Source: Candidatus Heimdallarchaeota archaeon
GTDB lineage: Archaea > Asgardarchaeota > Heimdallarchaeia > Heimdallarchaeales > Kariarchaeaceae
Assembly (NCBI GenBank): GCA_029882335.1
Contig: JAOUKW010000278.1
Location: forward strand, 1 to 5,586
Reading direction: 5' to 3'
Length of the DNA stretch: 5,586 nucleotides
Below are positions 1 through 5,326 of this stretch, piece by piece. A program made the position numbers and the translations under genes. A model generated the notes under the pieces. That model did no database searches, was not told the origin of the DNA, and worked only from the letters and a program-made list of their open reading frames with translations. Position 1 is the stretch's first letter, and each line of letters opens with the position of its first letter.

Positions 1-203
1 GTTGCATTATCAGTCTTATTCATCCAGAATAATTCTGCATTAACAATATGAGTTGCACATCTTTGAATCGACCATTTACCATTTTCGGGTATTTTGAACC
101 ATTGTTCATCACTAATACTAGATAATAATATCATTAAGTGGTTTCTACACTTCTTATGTGCATTAATCAATCTTTCAGTAGCTCCTGTAGATGAAAAACT
201 CAT
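1..203 (-). CDS. DinB/YfiT-family protein, N-terminal part (cut by window edge)
   Basis: Reading the minus strand from the ATG at 203-201 gives 67 uninterrupted codons that run off the window start, so the 3' part of the gene is missing. The visible protein has a helix with His15 (INAHKKCRNHL), then a motif of the form W-F-x-I-P-E-N-G-K-W-S-I-Q-R-x-A-T-H-I-V-x-A-E-x-F-W. The 'KWS...HI..aE..w' pattern is typical of the DinB/YfiT four-helix-bundle superfamily, whose members often bind a metal through three histidines and include thiol-dependent transferases and many proteins of unknown function. His15 and the His of 'ATHI' could be two of the three ligands; the third would lie outside the window. 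An in-frame stop at 254-252 limits the start, and this ATG is the first one after it. No SD is seen. Substrate unknown; the family call is fairly secure. Confidence 0.72.
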   Translation of the reverse strand, partial: MSFSSTGATERLINAHKKCRNHLMILLSSISDEQWFKIPENGKWSIQRCATHIVNAELFWMNKTDNA

Positions 204-256
204 AATGTACAATAAATAAGTACAACTAAAAATTCTTTCATGATAGATTGATTAAT

Positions 257-273
257 AGACTTAAATTATGTCT
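257..273. repeat. imperfect 17-bp inverted repeat
   Basis: AGACTTAA and TTATGTCT flank a single A and pair at 7 of 8 positions. The element lies in the 206-bp spacer between the divergent DinB-like gene and the gene at 410. It could be an operator for the DinB-like gene, about 55 bp upstream of its start, or a chance event in AT-rich DNA. Nothing else in the spacer (204-409) is recognisable apart from promoter elements near its right end. Confidence 0.2.
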
Positions 274-370
274 TAGATTATTGAATTATTTTTAATCACT
301 GTTACATAACAAAAAATTGTAATTTATAATTAATAATTGATAAAATTAACTTCTCATGAGTAAATACATT

Positions 371-384
371 AAAATATATTTTAA
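371..384 (+). promoter_or_regulatory. TATA-like promoter element for the gene at 410
   Basis: AAAATATATTTTAA is centred about 32 bp before the ATG at 410. Archaeal TATA boxes sit about 25-27 bp before the transcription start, so the transcript would be leaderless or have a leader of only a few nucleotides. This agrees with the lack of any SD before this ATG. In such AT-rich DNA the motif alone is weak evidence. Confidence 0.4.
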
Positions 385-390
385 AAAAAA

Positions 391-407
391 AACATATTGA
401 ACATATT
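391..407 (+). repeat. tandem direct repeat AACATATT x2 (9-bp period)
   Basis: AACATATT occurs at 391-398 and again at 400-407, separated by one G, between the TATA-like box and the ATG at 410. This is where a repressor would block RNA polymerase. A 9-bp period is close to one helical turn, as seen for tandem sites of ribbon-helix-helix repressors, and one such protein is encoded at 1258. The function is inferred. Confidence 0.3.
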
Positions 408-409
408 TT

Positions 410-652
410 ATGAATATAGACGAATATATGAAACTTGTAGAAAAGAAAGATCAGATTTCATTTGATTTAAAAAATTTGCAAGAGAAATTGGTAAGTGATA
501 TAACAACGAGTTATTGTGCATCAAATCCAAATGATGTATTAGAAAGAATTTTGCTAGAGAAAAAACAGGAAGTTGAATTAAAACAAGATTTGACTGAAAT
601 CATGAATTTATTATCCAAATATGATACTTCCTCATTTAAGTCTTCTGAGTAA
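410..652 (+). CDS. small helical (coiled-coil-like) protein, unknown function
   Basis: This 80-residue protein has no family that I recognise. It is rich in charged residues and Leu/Ile, with two predicted amphipathic helical stretches, about residues 3-32 and 42-70, separated by a short segment with the only Cys (SYCASNPND). This suggests a helical hairpin or a coiled-coil dimer. The C-terminus is Ser-rich and probably disordered. There is no signal peptide or membrane segment, so it is probably cytosolic. The start is fixed: an in-frame TGA lies at 398-400 and the ATG at 410 is the first one after it. No SD precedes it, and the TATA-like box about 32 bp upstream fits a leaderless mRNA. It converges on the membrane-protein gene at 687, leaving a 34-bp gap. 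The compact length, the promoter and the biased composition support a real gene; its role cannot be told from the sequence. Confidence 0.6.
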   Translation: MNIDEYMKLVEKKDQISFDLKNLQEKLVSDITTSYCASNPNDVLERILLEKKQEVELKQDLTEIMNLLSKYDTSSFKSSE

Positions 653-686
653 TAATATTCTTAAATTATAAAATATCACAAAAGCT

Positions 687-941
687 TTATGCCTTATTTT
701 GTTCATAATTCTTATCTATTCTTTCATCAACTATTTTTGTTAAATACACAAGAAATCCAAGCCATAATCCTGTTTTTAATAGAGAAACAATATAGTCAAT
801 CCCAGTAATTATACTTGTAATTCCAAACATGAACAATATAACTTCTAATATAATTATTAATGGTATAACAATAGCCAAATTACTAATGGCAACAATTAAC
901 TTGGAAAATGAGCTCTCTAAAGTATAATCATCAGTAACCAT
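687..941 (-). CDS. small membrane protein with two predicted helices
   Basis: The 84-residue product has a short acidic N-terminus (MVTDDYTLESS), a long hydrophobic stretch at about residues 15-40 (Ile/Leu/Val-rich, with a Pro at 27 and a Glu at 33), a short linker, a second hydrophobic stretch at about 50-68, and a charged C-terminal tail (KIVDERIDKNYEQNKA). It is therefore likely an integral membrane protein with both ends on the same side. I do not recognise a family; Glu33 inside the first helix is the only striking residue. The ATG at 941-939 is the first ATG after an in-frame stop at 974-972. A TATA-like box lies about 42 bp upstream and no SD is seen. It is divergent from the ribbon-helix-helix gene at 1258, across a 316-bp spacer, and convergent with the gene at 410. 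Confidence 0.55.
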   Translation of the reverse strand: MVTDDYTLESSFSKLIVAISNLAIVIPLIIILEVILFMFGITSIITGIDYIVSLLKTGLWLGFLVYLTKIVDERIDKNYEQNKA

Positions 942-977
942 ATGTAAATATTGTTCTGTAACTATAATAATTCATTC

Positions 978-988
978 TATTTATAATA
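978..988 (-). promoter_or_regulatory. TATA-like element for the membrane-protein gene
   Basis: On the minus strand this reads TATTATAAATA, centred about 42 bp before the ATG at 941. It would place transcription start about 15 nt before the ATG. A weaker TTATTATA at 970-963 would instead give a leaderless transcript. The surrounding AT-richness makes the choice uncertain. Confidence 0.3.
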
Positions 989-1077
989 TATAGTATATAT
1001 ATTTATTAATTATTGTCTAAAACTAATTGTAGAATATAATTAAAATTAATTTATACTTTATTCTTTTAAAAAATAAC

Positions 1078-1112
1078 ATTGTTTGATAATTTATAAGGTT
1101 ATATTGTTTGAT
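1078..1112. repeat. direct repeat ATTGTTTGAT, 25 bp apart
   Basis: The 10-mer ATTGTTTGAT occurs at 1078-1087 and 1103-1112 in the divergent spacer, a start-to-start period of 25 bp. It contains two G residues in nearly G-free surroundings, so it is slightly less likely to be chance than the A/T runs. It could be a paired binding site; no protein can be named. Confidence 0.25.
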
Positions 1113-1215
1113 TAAAAATAGAATTATAATAAATTTTATTTTTATTTTTTATCATCCTCAATGTTATACAATGATTATTTTTCATATATTATTAATTCCG
1201 TACATTAAACCAAAT

Positions 1216-1224
1216 AATTATATA
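1216..1224 (+). promoter_or_regulatory. TATA-like element for the ribbon-helix-helix gene
   Basis: AATTATATA is centred about 38 bp before the ATG at 1258, which predicts a leader of roughly 10 nt. A weak SD-like AGGT lies at 1246-1249, 8 nt before the ATG. Confidence 0.35.
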
Positions 1225-1225
1225 C

Positions 1226-1233
1226 AACATGTT
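1226..1233. promoter_or_regulatory. perfect palindrome AACATGTT, candidate operator
   Basis: AACATGTT immediately follows the TATA-like box of the ribbon-helix-helix gene, where a repressor would block transcription. It differs by one base from the tandem AACATATT units at 391-407. Autoregulation through such a site is common in this DNA-binding family, but binding here is inferred only. Confidence 0.25.
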
Positions 1234-1257
1234 TATTAAGATTACAGGTAAAAGATT

Positions 1258-1512
1258 ATGAAGGATTATAAAGATAACAGACTTTCTTTCATCATACCAA
1301 AAGAACTAGATAAAGAAGTTGATAAAATCGTCCTTATGCATGAAAACATACGAAATAGATCTGATTTTGGTACAAAGGCAATCTTGACATACATTGAACA
1401 CTTAAAACAACAAAAATCTAGAGATGAATTAATCCTTCAAGCGATAAAATCAGTTGGAGATCAATTAGGTATTAAATTATCTAGTGTTGAAACGATATTG
1501 AATACAGACTAA
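1258..1512 (+). CDS. ribbon-helix-helix (CopG/MetJ/Arc-type) transcription regulator
   Basis: The first 50 residues fit the ribbon-helix-helix fold: a beta strand RLSFIIP (8-14) that would pair with a second subunit and contact the DNA major groove, helix A (about 15-30, PKELDKEVDKIVLMHEN), a turn with the family-typical N-R-S-D-F at 33-37, and helix B (about 35-50). Residues 54-84 are predicted helical and could mediate oligomerisation or effector binding; they go beyond a minimal domain. It is most likely a dimeric DNA-binding repressor in the cytosol. The start is fixed by an in-frame TAA at 1249-1251. No toxin-like partner gene lies next to it: the following gene is a RING-like protein 263 bp away and the preceding gene is divergent. 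It therefore looks like a free-standing regulator and not half of a toxin-antitoxin pair. The fold call is good; its targets are unknown. Confidence 0.75.
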   Translation: MKDYKDNRLSFIIPKELDKEVDKIVLMHENIRNRSDFGTKAILTYIEHLKQQKSRDELILQAIKSVGDQLGIKLSSVETILNTD

Positions 1513-1596
1513 GTTATCCTTATTTGATTATAAATTATTTACAAAATTAGAAAAATAACATAATTTGAATTTGATATAACTATTTATTGTTTAAAA

Positions 1597-1611
1597 CCCA
1601 CCCCCCTAACC
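1597..1611. other. isolated C-rich tract (G-rich on minus strand)
   Basis: CCC-A-CCCCCC-TAA-CC stands out sharply in DNA that is otherwise almost all A/T. The minus strand reads GG-TTA-GGGGGG-T-GGG, which could split into four G-pairs and form a two-layer G-quadruplex. It lies 85 bp after the ribbon-helix-helix gene and about 165 bp before the RING-like gene. The role is unknown. Confidence 0.4.
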
Positions 1612-1675
1612 TTGTATGAAGATGATGTAGGATCTTTTCAAATCGAGAAGTGCAATTCAATTTTATAGTTGACTC

Positions 1676-1691
1676 TTTAGTATTTACTAAA
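1676..1691. promoter_or_regulatory. perfect inverted repeat TTTAGTA-TT-TACTAAA, candidate operator
   Basis: Two 7-bp arms with perfect complementarity flank TT, giving a 16-bp dyad 84 bp before the RING-like gene start and about 47 bp upstream of its TATA-like box. Dyads of this size are typical of sites for dimeric regulators. The distance suits an activator or architectural protein better than a repressor. Confidence 0.3.
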
Positions 1692-1737
1692 TGATTGATA
1701 TTCTGACAAAATACATGGATTCTTCAAATATTATTAC

Positions 1738-1749
1738 AAAATATATATG
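1738..1749 (+). promoter_or_regulatory. TATA-like element for the RING-like gene
   Basis: AAATATATATGA is centred about 32 bp before the ATG at 1776, predicting a leader of only a few nucleotides. No SD is present, consistent with leaderless or near-leaderless translation. Confidence 0.4.
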
Positions 1750-1775
1750 AGTATCATTTGACTATAGTAATATAG

Positions 1776-2066
1776 ATGACTTTTGTTGATGATTTCAATG
1801 ATCTATTTGATGAATATAAATCTAAAAAGAAATCTCAGTCTAAAAGTAACAATTTATCCCAAGTAGGTGTTACAGTAGTAGATCAGCTACCTATTTGGAA
1901 GGAAGTAAAGGTAAAAGCCCATTATACTCAATGTTTAATTTGTAGAAAGAATATGGATGATGAGGATCTAGTAGAGGCTTGTGATATTTGTTCAACCTAC
2001 TTTCATTATCGACATATTCGCGAGTGGATAAAAATTAAAGCAAAATGTCCCAATTGTAAGTCTTAA
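1776..2066 (+). CDS. small RING-like zinc-binding protein
   Basis: This 96-residue protein has an acidic N-terminus (DDFNDLFDEY), a Lys/Ser-rich linker at 15-28, a short hydrophobic segment with Trp41, then a zinc-binding module at 53-94. Its ligands in order are Cys53-x2-Cys56, Cys69-x2-Cys72, His77-x2-His80 and Cys91-x2-Cys94, including F-H-x2-H-I-x2-W-I and a closing C-P-N-C. The spacing, the aromatic before His77, Trp84 after the third pair and the CPxC end match cross-braced RING domains, nearest in pattern to the C4HC3 form of Nse1-type RING proteins but with His at position 80 instead of Cys. RING domains recruit ubiquitin-conjugating enzymes, and small RING proteins occur in archaeal ubiquitin-like systems (Caldiarchaeum, Asgard). 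No ubiquitin, E1 or E2 gene is in this window, so E3 activity is inferred. A TAG sits directly before the ATG, which fixes the start. The stop overlaps the stop of the convergent decarboxylase gene. Confidence 0.72.
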   Translation: MTFVDDFNDLFDEYKSKKKSQSKSNNLSQVGVTVVDQLPIWKEVKVKAHYTQCLICRKNMDDEDLVEACDICSTYFHYRHIREWIKIKAKCPNCKS

Positions 2067-3871
2067 TCAATATATGGATCATCTTCATGTTCAATGTCAT
2101 AACCAAGCTCTTTGACAATGTCTTTAACACTTTGTGCTCGACTCAATTTCTTTAAAATGATATTATCATCCTCTATGCTGAATTCGATGTCTGGTAGATC
2201 TCCGATTAAATTATGATCAAATTCTATGACATCCTGATATGCACCAGCAAGTGGAATAGCTATAAAGCTACTTTTTATATTTTTTATAGATCCAATTGGG
2301 AATCCATTCCATTCAATAACTTTTGATGAAGTTAATGGATATCCATTTTGAGTGGTTAATACCTTTTCTGATTTTTTAGTTCTAAACGTAGATATTTCTC
2401 CATCACTATCACATGTAATGTCTGTTAACCGGATTAATAACTCTGGTTGCTTATCTAAATCAGATGTTGGGATAATAGGAAAATATTGGTTAACTAATAC
2501 TGAATCACAAACACTATTAAAAACGGAAAAATTACCTACAATATAATGATCCGGATTCATTAATTTAGTATATGCAAGCGAATGAATGTGTTCTTCAAAA
2601 TTCGGTAGGTTAAATAATTTACTTCGCAGGTATTTCTTTATTATACCTGTGTCTAGTTCAAAATTCAATAAATCATGATATGATATTGAATTTATTTTAT
2701 TATTCCATTTTATCCAATATTTCAATATTTCCTCTGGTGAAGAGAACTCCATATCACCCAAATACTTCTCAATTATACTCTTTTCTTCAATATCAGGTAT
2801 ATTATTTGGAAAAATACTCTTTACTTCCAAGGGGCGTATAAGAACCATTGCTGATAATGCAGTAACAGCTCTTCCTGCCTCAATCATGATATTTGGATGG
2901 TATATATCAATTCCAGAATCAGCAATTAATTTGATAGAAGTTTTTACGATTAGCTGGCAGTAGTTCTCTATTAACCCACTTGGTAGATTACTATCGTAAT
3001 TTATAGGTAACCCTCCACCATAATTAATAATACGAATATTTGTAAATCCATCTTTATAGAGTTGAATATATGTATTTACAAGAAATGTGATATAATTTTG
3101 CAGATCATCTAAATCTTCCACTTGCGAGCCGGGATGTGAATGGATACCGATTAGTAAATCTTCTTGATGTCTATCTCGTAAAATATCCTGTATTTTTTTT
3201 AATTCATTAATTGATAATCCAAATTTAGAATTTCTACCAGTTGATATACTCCAATGACCCTCAGTGTTTACATATGGTTTTATTCTAAATATTAATTGTA
3301 ATTTGTTTTTATCAATTTGGTTTAACACACGGTGTAATTCATCTGTGGATTCAATAGAGATATATATCATATAATTTTCATCTAAAGATTGTTTGATAAT
3401 ATTTACGTATTCAAAATCTTTTACTCCATTGCACATGATTAATCTAGATCGATTGTCTATTAATTCATTCAGAATTAGTAATAGTTCTGATTTAGTTCCA
3501 GCTTCTAAACCATAATCAGAATGAGATTTTACTACTGTATTTATTTCTCTTTTTCGTTGATTTACTTTAATAGGATAAAGTGGTTTAAATCTCCCTTGAT
3601 AATTATTTACTTGAATCTCATTCGTAAAAGTATTAATAATTTTATTTACTTGAAAACTAATTAATTGTGGCATTCTAAGGGTAATAGACGGGCAAATGTT
3701 ATTATTGTAGTCAAAGAGTTGATCACCAATCATCTGTAATATATCTTTTATTTTTACACTTTTATTAGCAAGGTTAATTAATAAATCACCATCTTGGTCA
3801 ATAGAGAGGAAATGTAAATCTCCACTATTAATTCCATAAATCAATTCAGAATTTTCTATAGACCAATTCAT
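2063..3871 (-). CDS. speA: biosynthetic-type arginine decarboxylase (PLP-dependent, SpeA-like)
   Basis: It would convert L-arginine to agmatine and CO2 in the cytosol, the first step of the agmatine route to putrescine; archaea also need agmatine to modify the tRNA-Ile CAU anticodon. Of 602 residues (E. coli SpeA has 658), about 95-345 form the PLP barrel: Y-P-I-K-V-N-Q with the PLP lysine Lys102, GLEAGTKSE at 121-129, CNGVKD at 147-152, HSHPGSQ at 244-250, the phosphate-binding GGG at 285-287 and EAGRA at 331-335. The C-terminal beta domain has T-C-D-S-D-G with the catalytic Cys487, then GAYQD and HNLIGD. Several usually well-kept SpeA positions differ: HxHPGSQ for HFHLGSQ, NSVCDSVLVNQ where SpeA has QSxPDxWxIDQ, and a shortened segment after GGG. 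The C-terminal helical tail of bacterial SpeA is shorter here. It is last in the run VWA, Cache-HAMP, decarboxylase, with an 11-nt gap. There is no strong SD, but a TATA-like box lies 25 bp upstream. The family is secure; strict arginine specificity is likely but not certain. Confidence 0.9.
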   Translation of the reverse strand: MNWSIENSELIYGINSGDLHFLSIDQDGDLLINLANKSVKIKDILQMIGDQLFDYNNNICPSITLRMPQLISFQVNKIINTFTNEIQVNNYQGRFKPLYPIKVNQRKREINTVVKSHSDYGLEAGTKSELLLILNELIDNRSRLIMCNGVKDFEYVNIIKQSLDENYMIYISIESTDELHRVLNQIDKNKLQLIFRIKPYVNTEGHWSISTGRNSKFGLSINELKKIQDILRDRHQEDLLIGIHSHPGSQVEDLDDLQNYITFLVNTYIQLYKDGFTNIRIINYGGGLPINYDSNLPSGLIENYCQLIVKTSIKLIADSGIDIYHPNIMIEAGRAVTALSAMVLIRPLEVKSIFPNNIPDIEEKSIIEKYLGDMEFSSPEEILKYWIKWNNKINSISYHDLLNFELDTGIIKKYLRSKLFNLPNFEEHIHSLAYTKLMNPDHYIVGNFSVFNSVCDSVLVNQYFPIIPTSDLDKQPELLIRLTDITCDSDGEISTFRTKKSEKVLTTQNGYPLTSSKVIEWNGFPIGSIKNIKSSFIAIPLAGAYQDVIEFDHNLIGDLPDIEFSIEDDNIILKKLSRAQSVKDIVKELGYDIEHEDDPYID

Positions 3872-3882
3872 AAATTATACTT

Positions 3883-5313
3883 CTAGTTTTTCTTATATTT
3901 ACCCATTTGTTCTTGTCTTAACTTCTGAACCATATTAGAAAAGTTTCGTGTCAGATCTCCAATTTCATCATCCGACTGAAGAGTCTCATCTACTGAAATA
4001 GATTCAAATATATCTTTTTTAGTAGCGTTTTTCGTTATACTCTCTGCTAATTGGGTTAGTTTTTGTACTGGTTGGATTAAATTATTTGCAATGTACAATC
4101 CCAAAACCAAAATAACAGAAATAATAACAATTGATATTAATAACAATTGAGTCCGGGCATTACTTAACGATTGTAATATCTCTAGTTGTATTAAACCAAC
4201 CGGTTGTAATATTTCTGATTGTTTTACGATAATTACAAAAACATATTGATAATCAGAACTTTGTACTTGTAAAACTGGAGAGTAAGATAAATAATATGAA
4301 ACAGAGTTCTTAGAGAAATTCAAAACATCGGACTTTCCAGATACCATTTCATTCAATTCATTGTTACTAAATACAGGATTACCATTGCTATTCTTTTCAA
4401 TATCCATAAAGATAGGTATATCTTCTTCTTCAGGATGACTTGCGGAATCCCATTCCGGATGTGCAACCAAAGTATAATCTGATGTTTGGAATAGAGATGC
4501 ATAACCAGATTCTAGAAAACTCACATTTAATACTTTATCTTGAATAGTTGTAGTTTTAAAATCTAGACCCACCACTGCTGTAAATACTCCGTCAACATAT
4601 ACAGCTTGAGTTAAAGATACTACAAGACCTTGTGTAATGTCAAAGTATGGGGGTGAATAAGTCAAACTACCACGAGCATCTCTTGCTTCTATAAACCAAT
4701 CTTCAGTGGGTGGATGATATAATGCATCTATAGGATCTACATAAGCACCAGGGAAGTTTCTAAAAATTCCTCCCTCTACAAAAGCTACATATAACCAAAC
4801 ATATTCTCGATTATCTTGGAAAATAGATGAAAATACATAATCAAGATGAGCGGATCGATCTATGGTTTCATTCATTTCTTCAGTTACTTGTCCACCTACT
4901 AATTCAGATGTTGGATAATAATATGTTGAAGTAGTATTTGATATGGTTTCTTGATATTCTTCATCATAATACCTATCTGGTAATGTAGATTCAGTTTCAA
5001 TATCACGATAACTATCTCTATGGCCAAATGTACTTTCTGGATCAAATAATGTTTCAGTAGCAGATACAATTTTTCTAACTGCAGCCTCTGCATTTTTAAA
5101 TTTCTGTTCAATAACAAGTGCATTATCTTGTGAAGTTTTCATCATATTAGTTTGTATTTGATTTTGTAGAGCGTCTGTTGCGTCTTCATTTGTACTATCT
5201 CCAATAGAGGTGATATTACCAGTTGCCAATAACGCAATAATTACCAATGAAATAATGGATATTGCAGAATATAAAATCAATATTTGTGTTTTAAGTGAAT
5301 ATTTTTCTAACAT
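3883..5313 (-). CDS. membrane-anchored double-Cache-HAMP sensor without output domain
   Basis: The 476-residue protein has a membrane helix at about 11-31, a large ectodomain at about 32-387, a second membrane helix at about 388-409 and a HAMP domain at about 410-466 (P-V-Q-K-L at the start, D-E-I-G-D-L at 449-454). It ends ten residues after HAMP with a Lys-rich tail. The ectodomain begins with a long helix (40-90) and contains dCache hallmarks: DWF at 205-207, YSPPYFD, then a strand ending in V-V-G-L-D at 247-251. Such domains bind small ligands outside the cell. Chemoreceptors and kinases of this build normally carry a signalling module after HAMP, but here none follows, so it would have to act through a partner. 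The upstream VWA gene stops 11 nt before the ATG, and its TAG overlaps a full AGGAGG SD placed 7 nt from the ATG, implying translational coupling. The arginine decarboxylase gene follows. Ligand and partner are unknown; the domain calls are strong. Confidence 0.87.
   Translation of the reverse strand: MLEKYSLKTQILILYSAISIISLVIIALLATGNITSIGDSTNEDATDALQNQIQTNMMKTSQDNALVIEQKFKNAEAAVRKIVSATETLFDPESTFGHRDSYRDIETESTLPDRYYDEEYQETISNTTSTYYYPTSELVGGQVTEEMNETIDRSAHLDYVFSSIFQDNREYVWLYVAFVEGGIFRNFPGAYVDPIDALYHPPTEDWFIEARDARGSLTYSPPYFDITQGLVVSLTQAVYVDGVFTAVVGLDFKTTTIQDKVLNVSFLESGYASLFQTSDYTLVAHPEWDSASHPEEEDIPIFMDIEKNSNGNPVFSNNELNEMVSGKSDVLNFSKNSVSYYLSYSPVLQVQSSDYQYVFVIIVKQSEILQPVGLIQLEILQSLSNARTQLLLISIVIISVILVLGLYIANNLIQPVQKLTQLAESITKNATKKDIFESISVDETLQSDDEIGDLTRNFSNMVQKLRQEQMGKYKKN
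3892..3900 (-). promoter_or_regulatory. possible internal TATA box for the arginine decarboxylase gene
   Basis: On the minus strand AAATATAAG is centred about 25 bp before the ATG at 3871, the right distance for a leaderless transcript. It lies inside the last codons of the sensor gene (GKYKKN). The decarboxylase ATG lacks a good SD, unlike the sensor gene, which favours this gene having its own promoter besides read-through. Confidence 0.35.
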
Positions 5314-5320
5314 CTTGAAA

Positions 5321-5326
5321 CCTCCT
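5321..5326 (-). promoter_or_regulatory. strong Shine-Dalgarno AGGAGG for the Cache-HAMP gene
   Basis: On the minus strand AGGAGG lies 7 nt before the ATG at 5313, and its first two bases belong to the TAG stop of the VWA gene. It fixes the sensor's start codon and indicates coupled translation. It is the only strong SD seen in the window; first or single genes lack one. Confidence 0.85.

Larger units (their letters stand above)
942..1257. other. 316-bp AT-rich divergent intergenic region
   Basis: This spacer separates the divergent membrane-protein and ribbon-helix-helix genes. It is extremely AT-rich with long A/T runs and no open reading frame that I would support. It holds promoter elements at both ends, a direct repeat (ATTGTTTGAT at 1078-1087 and 1103-1112) and the palindrome AACATGTT near the right-hand gene. 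I see no tRNA, snoRNA-like or other structured RNA in it. Confidence 0.6.

Noticed and set aside
681..688. AAAGCTTT palindrome at the end of the membrane-protein gene as a terminator
   Set aside because: The arms are only 4 bp, with no GC-rich stem and no following T-run on either strand.
1621..1706. Possible C/D-box guide RNA (ATGATGT ... ATGATTG ... CTGA)
   Set aside because: The C'-like and D boxes are only about 5 nt apart, leaving no room for a guide, the total length is too long for an archaeal C/D RNA, and the box C is imperfect.
1258..2066. Toxin-antitoxin pair made of the ribbon-helix-helix protein and the next gene
   Set aside because: The genes are 263 bp apart with a separate promoter-like element, and the second is a RING-like protein, not a known toxin fold.
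2352..2546. 64-codon open frame on the plus strand
   Set aside because: It lies wholly inside the arginine decarboxylase gene on the other strand, opposite the conserved catalytic TCDSDG region, and resembles no protein I know.
4899..5123. 74-codon open frame on the minus strand, Leu/Ile-rich
   Set aside because: It is an out-of-frame shadow of the Cache-HAMP gene on the same strand; the composition reflects AT-rich codons read in another frame.
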